From assembly GCA_948099385.1 (NCBI GenBank), contig CANUEZ040000213.1, positions 1,240,001-1,304,000 on the forward strand: a stretch of DNA of 64,000 nucleotides. Reading direction: 5' to 3'. This DNA comes from Fasciola hepatica. Taxonomy: Eukaryota; Platyhelminthes; Trematoda; Plagiorchiida; Fasciolidae. Shown here in pieces: positions 33,481 to 44,757 of this stretch. Position 1 is the first letter of the stretch, and each line of letters starts with the position of its first letter. The notes under the pieces are model-generated. The model was given only the letters and a program-made list of their open reading frames with translations, ran no database searches and was not told the DNA's origin. The position numbers and the translations under genes are program-made.

Positions 33481-34282
33481 AAGCTTTACTCCAAAACAAG
33501 CAATGGAGATCACTTGGCAATCCAGGGAGACGGGAATGTCCATTAGCCCATTTGATACGTTTTTCAGTGACAGATATTTCTCGAAATCTGTCCGTAAATG
33601 ACACTATGTTTACTCGTCATAGCCATGTGGAACATTGTGTCACTACAAGAGACAGTGGGTAGAAGCAAGTGATTTTTATTCAACTAACTCTTTCTGATAA
33701 ATTTCACTAGGCTGTCGAATGGATGGGCGACGTAAGGTAAGCAACATCCGCTTTCGGTCGACGTGAGGCGGGCATTTAACTACCAACGAAGGTCGTCATG
33801 TGTAGGGATAAATGCAAATTACTGTGCAAACCATCTTGTCTAAAACCCTCATTTTAATACGATCCACGATGAAGCTCACAAGGCTTACAAAACGTGACTC
33901 TTGATAAGAAATTCTCCAAATAAACTCAGTCTGGTATGCCTGCTGTTGCAAACCAATTAAGCCCATTGGAATTAGCTGCAATGAATCATGATAAAACTTA
34001 TCCGGATGGAAGTGTCATCTACAGCACTTTGATCAACGCGAGTTCTGAGAAGACTACAGGTGTTGTGAAAATTCTAATAAAGAAAGCTTTTGCTTTGCGA
34101 TGGGTCTTTTGTTCCTAATTTTCTTCATAATTTACCGAACAAACGTTGTTAATATAAAGTTGTGTACTAACTTGATGTAAATAACTAGCTATAGCCCTGT
34201 TCTGTTTCGTGAAAAATGTGAATTTCCTTGGTCTTAGTCAACACGACAAGTTGACTGAGTTTGGTAAACGGTCCAATATAAA

Positions 34283-34567
34283 TGTAGTGTAGTACACAAG
34301 GGGGTTGTTCGTTGTTCGATCCGCAAAATAAAAACCAATTCCGCTGTGTCGGTTCAAGTGGTCACTCGCGCAATCACTGTCTCACACGCATGCACCGCTA
34401 TTGACTGCCTATTGAATGATGGCTTGACCACTCTGGATCGCATGTACTGCTTGAGTTTGCCAAAGGAAGATTAACTTGTTAGCTTGCCCGCTTACAAGCG
34501 AGTTAACTGATGTGTTAATAAACGGATCTGTTGCGTACTTAGCTCTCCGTCAATTCCGAACACAACA
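34283..34567 (+). repeat. Candidate solo LTR, copy B
   Basis: Matches 1851-2155, with about 20 bases missing near the left end (the AAGGATGAGAACTCC part) and a TGTAGTG start. The polyadenylation-type signal is kept. Confidence 0.35.
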
Positions 34568-35292
34568 TACTGTATGAGCAAAACGCTCAGTCACTGTTTC
34601 ATCGGGAACCCACACTTACAATAATTGAACAGTAATATGGCTTCCAATAGCCTGCTCAATACAGTATTATTTAAAACTATGGAGATCAAGTTTACCACAG
34701 ATGGTTTTCTCCACTAAGGAATAAGTACCAATCACGCCAGGAACAGTTAATTTTGCTGAAGGTTCGGTTATATTAGTGTTGCACAGTAGGAAGAAAAAAC
34801 ACACCAAACGCACAACTGTATTATTTCATGGCTCAATAGAAATTTCGCTGTTCATAGCAGGCTGGTGGAAAAAAAGTGATTATTTGAAATGCACGACACT
34901 GAAATCAGGGTCGTATGATCTTCCGGGGTTATGTAAGGTGATAACAAACATGATCGCCACAAAACAGTTGATTATTGATTGACTTTGGCGATCATCTCCT
35001 TCAGAATTATTTCAAGCCATATAACTGGTGTGATAAAGAGCCCGGAATTGCAAGATACTGATTGCGAGAATCGAGGCACCTAGTCCGTCACGTAAAGATG
35101 CCAATTCGTTCTATCAACACCCTGTTCCTTGACAGTGTTGCAACTTGTTCCTTAGGACAACCAACAGTTCAATCACCAGGCTTTTCATCCCCGGCTGCCG
35201 TTCCCGAATAATTTGCTAACGGCAATAATTGGGATCGTTGGGGAAACAAATAAGAATTTTTCTCATGGGTTTTCCAAACGTTTTATTCCAAA

Positions 35293-35457
35293 ATGATCCA
35301 CAGCATACTCATGGCAGAGGTATTCGACAGGGTGGTTAACACAAGAAAACTGGGGAATGGGGTTCCTCCGGAGATATTCCAACTTTGGAGACAGCTAACG
35401 GATACACCGAAACTGATAAGTGAATGCTGGAGGGACTTCCACGCCCAGAGATTTTGA
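35293..35457 (+). CDS. Small conserved ORF, copy B
   Basis: ATG-started frame of 54 codons, also open for about 15 codons upstream. It contains LMAEVFDRVVNTRKLGNGVP and FQLWRQLTDTPKLISECW. The copy in C is 46972-47136; A has a related but broken version. The composition looks like real protein. It may be the remnant of a longer retroelement ORF, but no family is recognised. Confidence 0.35.
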   Translation: MIHSILMAEVFDRVVNTRKLGNGVPPEIFQLWRQLTDTPKLISECWRDFHAQRF

Positions 35458-35616
35458 GGGACATGGGTCAGGATAGAAGTCAAGTGGCTAGAATGCTTTG
35501 CTGTCTGTTCGTCAAACTCTCGTGCCAACCACTCACGAAAATGTCATTTCGACAAAAATATATACAATACGACATCAAACAGTGAACGGAGGAAATAATC
35601 ACAGTTTTCTTTTCTT

Positions 35617-35634
35617 TATATATATATATATATA
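35617..35634. repeat. (TA)n microsatellite, copy B
   Basis: Nine TA units. The block C equivalent (47296-47334) has about 20, the largest difference between the two blocks in this stretch. Confidence 0.95.
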
Positions 35635-35652
35635 AACTTCAATTTTGTCGTG

Positions 35653-35862
35653 ATGGAGAATAGGTGGACGCTCATAGCCAAAACAAATAACCGCTTCAAT
35701 GAACAGAAGGAATATAAAATTATGAAAACGCCTTTTGCACACGATTTGATCTTAGATATGGCTCAGAGCCTTTATATAAGTGAAGAAGCCTTTTTTCGCA
35801 TCCATCTTGTAAAATACTATGTTGCAGTAAGACGGGGTCTGCAAAATGCTAGCTTATTTTGA
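35653..35862 (+). CDS. Small conserved ORF, MENR-type, copy B
   Basis: ATG-started frame of 69 codons containing RFNEQKEYKIMKTPFAHDL and ISEEAFFRIHLVKYYVAVRR. Mostly hydrophilic and probably helical; no signal peptide or known domain. Copies: C 47354-47563 (intact), D 55983-56132 (ATG kept, internal deletion) and A (5' end replaced). Its start lies about 20 bases after the (TA)n tract. Unrecognised. Confidence 0.4.
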   Translation: MENRWTLIAKTNNRFNEQKEYKIMKTPFAHDLILDMAQSLYISEEAFFRIHLVKYYVAVRRGLQNASLF

Positions 35863-36711
35863 TAAAGAAAATAACTTCCAAAGGACAATAACTATATCCA
35901 GCGAGAAGGTTTCCCAGTAAACTACCGTACTTCATTGTAATAAGGGACGAGTTGAAATAGGCTGCTTTGATTTTCCGCCGCTCTAAAGCAAGCCCCATAA
36001 GCCGAACAAAGGTAAACACCTGTTGTAATGGCGGATAAATTACACAAACTCGTCTCTAATTGGTTTAGCTATCGATTTACGTTCTGTCATGTACACCGAT
36101 ATTGAGGGGCTTCCAAACGCGTGACCTTTAGTGAGAAACTATTAGGGAAAATCGTCACAATGGCTTCAAAGTCATAAATCTCTTTACACCGGTTGTTCTG
36201 GTCTGCTTTGAATCATCACTGGGCTTGCTGGGGATCAGAGTAAACAGTGCAGAATTCATTGGGTTCACAATATCAATGTTTCCAGTGTGTCAGATTCGAA
36301 TTTCTTCTTGGAAGACCACTTTATTGCCGAATACTGCTTCAGGTTATGCTTCCCATGAGAGTGTTCATCTTATAGCGATTGGTATATCAACGTAATTGGT
36401 CTATGCTTTTAGAATAGAAAAACCATTGACACCTTGATGGTACTGTGGTCACAACTGTCCCCTTAAAGCTCCGATTTTATTATGATGGATAATTCATTTT
36501 CAATGCCGAAGAAACAATCTGGTGCATTTTCTCCTCATTGAGCTACGGAAATGAAGATAATGTACTTCGACGAGCACAGGCTAACTAGTGGCAATAAATA
36601 TGTGTAGGCACTGAATAAGGATGAGAAACTGAAATAATTGGTTGAGGAAAGAGATAAGTCGAATAGATTTTTTCCCAAGGGTAATACGTCCGTGAAACGT
36701 TGTAGTGAAAA

Positions 36712-36960
36712 GTGACATGGAACATATTACTCCTTATTTTCCATTTTCCCTTCACACTTTCTCATGTTCGCCAAGTGAAAAATGGCAAATCCGTTAAAGT
36801 GTTCGTTCTATACTCTTCAAAGAGAAGAAAAATGACACGGAATTTAATCGTGTTTAGTTATCACCCAACGAAAATTGTGCGTGGTATAAAATTTTGTCTG
36901 GGTGCAGAATTTTCTGTAGGGATAGATGACCTCCAAAAGTCAACAAGTTCTTCCGAATAA
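36712..36960 (+). CDS. Conserved exon-like ORF, copy B of 5765-6013
   Basis: Same 82-codon frame as block A with no amino-acid change. The start is not ATG; a possible exon begins after the pyrimidine run near 36750. Confidence 0.3.
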   Translation: MTWNILLLIFHFPFTLSHVRQVKNGKSVKVFVLYSSKRRKMTRNLIVFSYHPTKIVRGIKFCLGAEFSVGIDDLQKSTSSSE

Positions 36961-37636
36961 TGAAAATACCATTACTTTCTCTCAAGTCTTACAACAGAAA
37001 GCTTTTCGTACTTACAGTGTTTTACTGAAAATAAGATCCAATCATATAATTATTTCAGCTTAAAAAATTGGACTAGGGATTATTTTTGAGATGTCTGATT
37101 TTCCATGTTCATTGATAATCTACTTTTAGTTTTGACCAAAATTCTACATGCATTCAAATATAGTCATGTCATCATCTTTAATATCATCATGAATCTTCGA
37201 ATCCCGCTTCCCAGCTTCAATTTCTCCTTGCTCAACTTCTTCTAGAACTATTCACCTGTCTTCCTCTTGTTCACGAATAAAGTTCACCTTAACCGAACAT
37301 TCATTGTTTATGTAGCCTACTCGTGTTGTAGTGGTCTGATCACAGGATTTCTTCACGTGAACTAGGCTTCAAACATTTTCCACGCTGGTTTCTCAGTCGT
37401 CTTTTGCAAATGTAGTCCTTCATTTCTATGACTAAATGGTTCTTAAACAGTTTATATACTGCAGTATGAAGCGATTAGAGATATGAAATAATTCCCGTGG
37501 GAATCATTGTTAAATCCATACTATTATCTGAGAAACTGTTCTCCTCGTCCTAAGCGCCGTGGGTAATGGCTGAATCCTAGAATAACAGACCTCGTTTATC
37601 CCCTGACAAAACAAGATGCAGAATCAAGTCAAAACA

Positions 37637-38222
37637 CTGCTGGAGACTTCAATCACTACTGATGAAGTGCAAAATGTCGGGAAACTGAACCATATACATG
37701 AAAATGTGGAAAACTGTAACCGGGATTGCTCGGAAAATCAGCCGGATGATGGTGGAAGCGAAGACATGTCATTTGCTGCAGATGTCACTGCATTGAGAGA
37801 CGACGGGTCATGTCGTGCGCAATGTGAACCTAAGGCGCCTTGCAAAGTGGAAACAGAAGACGTTTACCCCCTACCTGAGCAAGTGCCGGGCGATGAAGTC
37901 CAACATTATGCATTCCTGAAGGAGACTGCTGGAAGTCATATCCAGGATGATAGTGGAATGACACAACGCATGGTGCTCAGTAACTTTGAAGTGGTCAGTC
38001 ACGATGTCGTGGTGACGTGCGATAAAAGTCAAGTGTTGTTTTCAGTATTCACTCTTCACTGTTGCCATCTAGAAAAAGGCTGGTGTCGGTGTATATCAGG
38101 GACCGGAAAAAGCATACCTCCATCCACGAACCGGGGTTGGAGGTATGAACCTCGGAATAGAGAAAGACTTGAAGACAGTCTGCAGGATTTGAATCGTCCA
38201 TTTTGTCAAGGGGATGAGTAGT
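37637..38222 (+). pseudogene. Diverged, 5'-truncated copy of the LTR-element internal region
   Basis: The frame from 37634 reads LLETSITTDEVQNVGKLN and EDVYPLPEQVPGDEVQHYA, clearly homologous to the array ORFs but with many replacements and an indel near 38080. It is cut on the left by block B sequence at the CTGCTGGAGAC codons, and the open frame runs into block B by chance. It ends near a weakened polypurine tract (AAGGGGATGAG). Older than the array copies. Confidence 0.75.
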
Positions 38223-38595
38223 AGGAGATTGAATTTGCATATAATATGATTCATCATGCAGCTTGAAAGCTCAACTCACAATTGAAAACCATGGAAGCAC
38301 TGCACAGCTGTTTCATCCTTGTTGGGAATCATCAGCAGTGCACATCCACCGAGCCCCCACGGGGACTCGAACCCGGGGTGAACGATTATGAATCGAACTC
38401 CTCAACCGCAAGGCTATCCGGGCTGGCTCTCAACGGTTTGTTGAACATCTACACTACATGATATAGCACCCTTCCGTCACTGGCTTTTGAACGGTAACAA
38501 CCCGCTTCCCACACAGCGACCGACTCCTATGATGGATGACTTCTCTGTAGGGGCCTAAGTACGACGAAGGCATTCCGTTATGAACAACCTACAGT
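38223..38595 (-). mobile_element. Insertion including tRNA-derived SINE
   Basis: On the minus strand a B box (GGGTTCGAGTCCCC, 38361-38374) and an A-box-like TAGCCTTGCGGTTGAG (38401-38417) mark a tRNA-like head. The sequence separates the LTR-element body from its LTR and is absent from the array units, so it was inserted later. Its ends are not defined. Confidence 0.6.
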
Positions 38596-38878
38596 GCTTG
38601 GTTACTATTTGCAAGTAGTTGATTGCTGAAGACAGAACTATGGACAATTGTGGATTAACGAACACAGCTAAGTACAGCAATCCAGGCGTAATGAGGTGAG
38701 CGACGATCTGCAAACCATGTGACCGCTCCTCCGTTGGACGATGACTGTTTTCAAGTGAACGGGACAGCCATTTGGCAAATGAGGATGTTTGTAACGTCTG
38801 TGTTAATTTTGTCAATGTCCGAACACGTTGATGTTAACAAACAACCTATTGACCAAGGTATGCCTTCTGGATTATAAT
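38596..38878 (+). repeat. Diverged LTR of the array family
   Basis: Contains GTAGTTGATTGCTGAAG and a 3' end ATTATAAT corresponding to the array LTR. Many substitutions lie between. Its right end again meets a (TAG)n tract and PLE-B RT, as in the array. Confidence 0.75.
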
Positions 38879-40140
38879 AGTAGTAGTAGTAGTATTGGTC
38901 CAAGTGGCACTCCGGGTTTGTGTAGTTTCGGTAAAACTTACAGTTGTGCAGTTTGAGTTCCTTTTGGCTTCAGATGGTGAGCTGTGCTTTCATCGATGAA
39001 GTGTCCTTCTAGTAGAAACTGTACTTCTGTCGATATCTGTTGCTCTAAATCTTTAGGGTCTTCACAGTCATCTTCGAGTACAAACTTGCTGGGATCATGA
39101 ATAACACTTTCCATCTTCTTCTCATAATCATTCCGATCGATCAGCACTGCTCCGGACCCCTTGTTAGGGCGTAAAACTAACAAATCAGGTCGCAACTGTA
39201 GCTCTTCAATGGCGGATGTGAATGTGCTCAGGCGTGAAGAGTGACTTATGTTTGGACGAACTCATCCGGTACTGTCGTTCCAAGTCAACCAGCTATGATT
39301 TGAACCAAGTCTCCGCATCGTTTCAAGTTGGTTTGACTATTTGTAGTTGTTCGAATGGATATTCGAATTGCGCCTGTGTCTTCATGCTGTGTAATTTACT
39401 CGGTGGTATGCACAAACGTAGACCAAACGAAAGAGCCTGTAGTTGAAGTTCATTCGTGCAACCGATGACAAATTGTTCACAAACGTTTCTCGTTGTTTCG
39501 GAAAATTTGGTTCGGCTAACTTGTGAACGATGGAATTGTGAAGCTTGTTGAATGTACAAAGTTTGGCTTTTCGTATGTTTCCCATGCACAAGTTGGTAAA
39601 TTTGATTCGGCTAACGAGGCTCAGTTCGTCAAGAATTATTGATCATTCGATGCACGTGGTCTGAAGTGTCGTTAGATTTTCTTTATAATTATCAATCTGA
39701 CATCGCATCAAACGTCTCAAATTCCTGGTAGAGGCAAAGATCTTATTCCTCCGTAAGCGTTTGCAAAACGTAATCGGGTATCTGTTTCAACGGACACATT
39801 TTGTTCCAGAAAATTAATACGAACTCGAATCGTGGCAATTTTACATCTCAATCTGACTAGGTCATCGAGAGACCTAATGGTTGATTTCGAGAGACGAGAT
39901 CTGAGGAAATTTAGGCATGCTTTTCCCGAAATAATCTTGAAAAGAAAAGCCACAGTTGCAACATTGCACGATTCATGTCCAGGACGATTTCGCTGCATCT
40001 CAACATGGTGCACACTGCACAACCATACTGTTTATATAAGTTCATGTAAAACCATAATTTTCGATAAATATAGGAGAAATTTCAATAGTCAAGTTACGTC
40101 ACCATGGTAAAGACACATGAACAAAGAACTGTTTCTGTTG
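38879..40140 (-). pseudogene. Penelope-like element B, second N-terminal half
   Basis: A (TAG)n tract of about five units (38879-38895), RT start (38938-39195, with RPNKGSGAVLIDR), linker (39323-39589, with LQALSFGLRLCIPPSKLHSM) and N-terminal ORF (39717-40022). Compared with 18156-19200 there are two insertions: about 66 bp at 39231-39298 and about 77 bp near 39522-39606, the latter between repeats of TTCGGCTAAC. The left side meets the diverged LTR and the right side the C-terminus of another copy. Confidence 0.8.
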
Positions 40141-40159
40141 ACACAATATTAGGTTTCCA

Positions 40160-40926
40160 TCAATGTATGGCAATGGTTTGAACAAACCTCAAAAGCCTGG
40201 TATTCTTTGCCACGTATATGACCCGAAACGCAGTGCTTCGGTCAGCTGGATGTTGCGTCATCAGAAGATGACGAGCGACGGCCGACGACGGGATCTTATG
40301 GTTTCGAACGTTGTCATTGTGCCTTTGATCTGACCCTGGTTGCATCACAAAACGTTGTACCCAATTTGGAATATATTCAATCACTCGGTTACGTAACTGC
40401 GGCTCTGTTCGACCCACGTAGGTTGCTCCGCAACTAAACTGAAATTGATAAATCAGATTCGATTTGGTATACAGAGGTGGACGTTGTTTCACCGACGGTG
40501 TGGGGATCTCAATCGTTCGATGAACAATTCTGAGGTCAGCTGCATAATATGTTCGGGCAAGTGCTGATCCACGTGGTCGTTTGAGCAAGCAATTGATGTC
40601 ATCACGTTTGAATGGAAGACAAAGGGTGACTAGTAGTTTTTCTGCTCAACAATTCGTTTGTGTGATCACTTTAGGCTTGCTGTGCCTTTCGATAAATGCA
40701 TCGGGATAAGCGTTTCTAGTCAAAGATTCTTTCAGCTGTCGTAGTTCGTTGTCAATCATGTCTTCTGTGCAGATATGTCGTGCTGTTTGAAATAGTGTTC
40801 GGACCAGACCACGTTCATATTCCACAGACACAAAGCTGTCAAATTGCAAGCATTGGCCTGTCCAAGTTTCTTTTCGGTAAACAGGTCTGGCGATTGTTCC
40901 ATCATTTTTCCTAGTCATTTTAATGT
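40160..40926 (-). pseudogene. Penelope-like element B, post-RT and GIY-YIG part
   Basis: Minus-strand frames 40646-40936 (linker, EYERGLVRTLFQTARHICTE) and 40160-40588 (142 codons with GIY-YIG signature TYVGRTEPQLRNRV and RFVQTIAIH end). They are nearly identical to 19262-19666. One frameshift separates the two frames. The RT upstream is interrupted at 40927 by an LTR-element fragment. Confidence 0.85.
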
Positions 40927-41364
40927 CGCCGTTCAAAGTGGATACAGAAGACGTTTACCCCCTACCTGAGCAAGTGCCGGGTGAGGAAGTCCAACCTTAT
41001 GCATCCCGAATGGAGACTGCTGGAAGTCATATCCAGGATGATAGGGGAATGACACAACGCATGGTGCTCAGTAACTTTGAAGTGGTCAGGCACGATGTCG
41101 TGCTGACGTGCGATAAAAGTCAAGTGTTGTTTTCAATATTCACTCTCCACTGTTGCTATCTAGAGTCAAGGCTGGTGTCGGTGCGCATCCCGGACCGGAC
41201 AAAGCACACCACCGGAGGGACTGTGGGACAGATGACAACACCGCCACGAACCGGTATTGGGGGATTTGCATCTGAAGTAAAGGAAGACTTGAAGACAGTC
41301 TGCAGGATTTGGATCGTCTTTTTCTCTTTTTTTTTGTCAGGGGGGAGGAGTGTTGTGAGTGTAT
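40927..41364 (+). mobile_element. LTR-element fragment patched into PLE-B RT
   Basis: 438 bp nearly identical to the array internal region from PFKVDTEDVYPLPEQ to the first 14 bases of the LTR (LTR start at 41351), polypurine tract included. It replaces about 20 bp of the PLE sequence. Junctions show short overlaps: CG on the left and AGTGTAT on the right, both shared by the two parents. There is no LTR at either end and no target duplication. Confidence 0.88.
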
Positions 41365-41790
41365 TTTCGCGTTCTGCTTCCATCGTAAATCGTATATTCG
41401 GATGCAGGCGATCGAGTTCATCCATAATCCATGTTGTCTCTTCTAGACTTATTGTGATGACTAGAACATGATCAACGTATCTCTTGTAAAGTTGTGAACG
41501 TTGGAGGATTTTGCTCGCCTTTTCCTCAAGACGAGCCATAAATATATGTGTCAGAATGGGACTCAATGGAGTTCCCATTGGGACACCGTCAATTTGTCTG
41601 TAAGCCCGACCAAGGAAGGAGAACGATACGTTTGTTGTGCACAGTAGTAATTGTCTAACCAGAACTGATACTGGAATACCGATGCTCAGTTAGTTTTGCT
41701 CCACATGGTCACAGATGATACGTATGACCTCCCGACCGGGAACATTCGTAAACAGTGATTGGAAATCAAATGAAGCCATGTGTTTCCCCT
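41365..41790 (-). pseudogene. Penelope-like element B, RT part continuing after the patch
   Basis: Contains MGTPLSPILTHIFMARLEEK and KRYVDHVLVI (motif C with H in place of the second D, as in 10488-11575). It continues to the segment with GRIVCD-like ends and stops where PLE-A tail sequence begins near 41791. Confidence 0.82.
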
Positions 41791-41937
41791 TCACACCCGA
41801 ACAAATTAATTGCTCACTGGCGCGGTCGTTTCGCACATAGCTCAGTCCAATTCGATAGTAAACTTTCCCGAGGCTTTTCGTGCCCCTTTATATGGTCTGG
41901 AGTGGACAATCACCACCACCTATACAATCTTTCATGA
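41791..41937 (+). mobile_element. PLE family A tail fragment
   Basis: Similar to 30610-30660 (the CGGTCGTTTC region that follows the GIY-YIG remnant). It is more diverged and extends further. No coding frame is left. Confidence 0.45.
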
Positions 41938-42110
41938 TATGCCCAAAGACAATGTGTGCTCTTAAGCTGCCATGACTCATCCTCCACCCTACAACAGGCC
42001 ACAGACCAGATGAAAACTGCTTGGTTGACTGTCCTTTGGATTCCAAGTTTCACGCGCAAACCTCAGGTCATCTGACCAACCTGCACTCGGAAACACCAGA
42101 CTCGAGTTAT

Positions 42111-42232
42111 GCTCTTGTTAAAGCTCATCAATGGTGCATATCCTCTGCCACATCCAGGGTTCGAACCCGAGCCTTTCCATTTGGAAGGCTTGTGTGTTAC
42201 CACTGCCCCACCCAGCTGCTGTCCGGAAGCTG
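42111..42232 (-). mobile_element. tRNA-derived SINE, second copy
   Basis: B box GGGTTCGAACCC at 42157-42168 and A-box-like TGGGTGGGGCAG at 42202-42214 on the minus strand. It matches 372-498 over its length and lies at the same relative place before block C as the first copy before block A, so it was probably duplicated with the block. Confidence 0.65.
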
Positions 42233-42393
42233 ACAATTTACATCCGGTCATGATTTAATCCGGGATCATAGTTATTTTCTTTAGGTTTTTGTCGCGATTA
42301 GCCTCCGTCACTCCTTATTGTTTAAATTCCGTAGCATGTGGTGATAAATTGTGATATTATGGTATGAGTTTGAAGCACTGTAAACGAGTTTGT

Positions 42394-42696
42394 TCACGAA
42401 TCTGGGTTCTCCAATTGTGCTTCGTGGAAATAATCGGATAATGGTAATATTGATACAGCCAACTTGTTAACGGACTTGAATAATAACAGGTTGTCACTTG
42501 TATGGTAGTCAGCTCTTATGAGGGACTTCCGCACCGTCTCCCTCGGGGGTCTAAGTGGAACAAGGGAAATACGAATCACATCCAGGGCTTGATTTTCGAT
42601 CGGTTTCCCTCCTGGTGAGTCCCAAAGAGTTTGATAATTCAGCTGTACCGAGCTTCTTCCATTTCCACTTGCAAAGTAAACGCTGATACCTGCCAC
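42394..42696 (-). CDS. Conserved exon-like ORF, copy C
   Basis: Same frame as 562-861 and 30733-31032 from the possible acceptor onward. A deletion of about 12 bp changes the part before it. Confidence 0.35.
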   Translation of the reverse strand: MAGISVYFASGNGRSSVQLNYQTLWDSPGGKPIENQALDVIRISLVPLRPPRETVRKSLIRADYHTSDNLLLFKSVNKLAVSILPLSDYFHEAQLENPDS

Positions 42697-42898
42697 GAAA
42701 ATATGACAAGTTTCAACTGAAATAACCCAGGAATGAAATTCCCCCTTCTCAATCCATCAACCCTTGAATTACTGTAAGATTTTCAGTTACATTCAATAAG
42801 AACAAGAGAATAAATCGTCCGATACAAATCGGTTGTTGCTGTTGCTTATCTCAATTCGGCACTGCTAAAATGGTTCGCTTGTATCTGTTCGTCTGACG

Positions 42899-43183
42899 TT
42901 GGATCATCCAGATTGTTCCGCTAATGTACGAAAATATGTTTTACAAAAGGTTTTCTTCCGGTCAAACACAGAGCTGATAGCTCAGACTAAACGGATTTCT
43001 TTAAATCCGCTCCACCCCAGCATTTCCAGGACTTGGAAAATTGAAACGGCTAGTGACCTCCAGTATGCAAGGACAAATTCTACTTTTTCTGGTCAGACTG
43101 GTCAAAGTGACCCCATCATAATGCATACATATGGCTTCTCGAGTCTCAAGGGGGAGGATTTGGACATTTATCAACCATTTTAG
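42899..43183 (+). CDS. Exon-like ORF, copy C (long version)
   Basis: 94 codons to DIYQPF and stop, with QTGQSDPIIMHTYGFSSLKG in the part lost to a stop in B. An in-frame TAA lies just upstream of the region shared with B. No domain is recognised. Confidence 0.35.
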   Translation: MDHPDCSANVRKYVLQKVFFRSNTELIAQTKRISLNPLHPSISRTWKIETASDLQYARTNSTFSGQTGQSDPIIMHTYGFSSLKGEDLDIYQPF

Positions 43184-43751
43184 TAAAATAATAGTAAGGG
43201 AGCTTTGATTAAAACAAGTGGAGCACTCACCGATCAGCCAGACAGTGCAGATTATCAGGTCACACGCACAGTCTCAGACTGTCAACTATAATTGGTAACA
43301 ATGTTTCACAATTAAACTGAGCTGAAATATTCTTCAGTTTGAAAGAAAAGTTTGATTTGTTTCTCTTATACTATGAAAAATATTCAGGAATAGCTTTGAA
43401 TACGGAAAAACTCTTCTAATGTGAGTCTGAATCAACTTTTTGGTTCAAACGACTTCATGTGTTTAAATTATACAGCACTGTGATGCACGCTCCTCACAAT
43501 TCAGATGAGATTAAAAGGATCAATCTGATGTAGAGTGCTCAATTATGAGGATGATTCGAGAGGAGATTACCGCGTATGCAAAACTTAGGAGCAGCAGTAA
43601 ACACGAAGCCGGTCGTGTGCTTCCGGAAGAATTTGTCCCGTCACCCAGATACAATAATATCCTACTTGCATAAATGAGTACGTATCACCTTCATTCCCGC
43701 CAGTGTCCAGTCTGAATTGATCTGTATGAGTTGTTACACGACTCTCAACTC

Positions 43752-43994
43752 CTACGGATCCGGTAAAATTATTCCTATTTCAATGGTTGGTACACTTGCA
43801 TTCAGTACATAAGCCCTGATAATACGCCAGCACTTATGACCGTCCACCAGGACAGCATTGATTTTGTCAGTTCTTAAAGCCTTCAGAACTTCCATTGGGT
43901 GTAAAAGTAAATCCTTGAAAACGAATGATTTTTCCAAAGTAACCATAGGGTTTTGAATCGATTGCTTGATCAGGCGCTTTCCGGCTTGGAGCAT
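43752..43994 (-). CDS. Exon-like ORF with Walker B-like strand, copy C
   Basis: Copy of 32075-32317 with one residue changed (ALRT for ALGT). The same tentative interpretation applies. Confidence 0.35.
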   Translation of the reverse strand: MLQAGKRLIKQSIQNPMVTLEKSFVFKDLLLHPMEVLKALRTDKINAVLVDGHKCWRIIRAYVLNASVPTIEIGIILPDP

Positions 43995-44757
43995 TTCGAT
44001 ATGTGAAGCAGTTACCTAAGTGAATGTCGGGCTTTGGTTTCTGAAGGATTGCAATACTCTAAATGAGGCGAAAATTCTCATCCAAACCCTTATTTCTCAA
44101 TGCTGCGTTTGTATGTGTCTGTAATTGTGTGGTCGAAAATCGGTCAACAAATCATCTTCTTCGTATTCAGCTTCTCTTTCCCAAATGATCTACAACTTCT
44201 TGTACTAAGTGGTCGGAATATAAAACTTTACATAATTTGTTCTTTTTTATTCGTCATATCTATGGTGATCTGTGGGCAGTGGAGACTGTGTGGCCCTGGG
44301 TGGTGTGTTTGGTTGAAGTAGCCACGTACGCAATCAGACAGTCTTGCACTCACGCACCGTTACTGACTGTCTATTGGTTGATGCCTATTCGTTGCCACGA
44401 TTAGTCACACGTACGAGCCTGGCACCTGCGTGAACCATTCACGTAATCACATTTCGCGGAGCACCGGAAGACCGAGCCCGTTGCATTTACAGCTTGTGCC
44501 TGTTCGATTTTCCGTGCTCGCTTGGGTGTGCGTTAATAAAGGGTTTATCCGCGTTCCGTGTCCTGTTCTACTACTGATTTCTGAACACAAAGCAAGCTAC
44601 AATGATAAATAAACCGGTGGCTTAGAAGCTCAAAGCTAGTAAAATGTTAGATACCAATAGTTATTACAATAACGATGGTAAAACTGACCACAAGTCGTTT
44701 CCAGCACTAATGTATAAAAGCTAGTCCCTCTGCAATCAGCTCTGTAGCCTTATAACT

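Larger units (their letters stand above)
30669..37636. repeat. Segmental duplication block B
   Basis: Nearly identical to block C (42357-49422), offset by 11.68-11.70 kb. Main differences are the AT microsatellite length and scattered substitutions. It is also collinear with block A apart from the indels listed there. Its right edge joins the LTR-element body at 37637. Confidence 0.92.

Noticed and set aside
37616..37636. ATG in block B as the start of the downstream ORF
   Set aside because: The ATG belongs to block B sequence present in A and C without the ORF; the fusion is accidental.
41156..41578. 140-codon minus-strand ORF joining RT residues to new sequence
   Set aside because: It runs from PLE RT into the antisense of the patched LTR fragment; a chance fusion frame.
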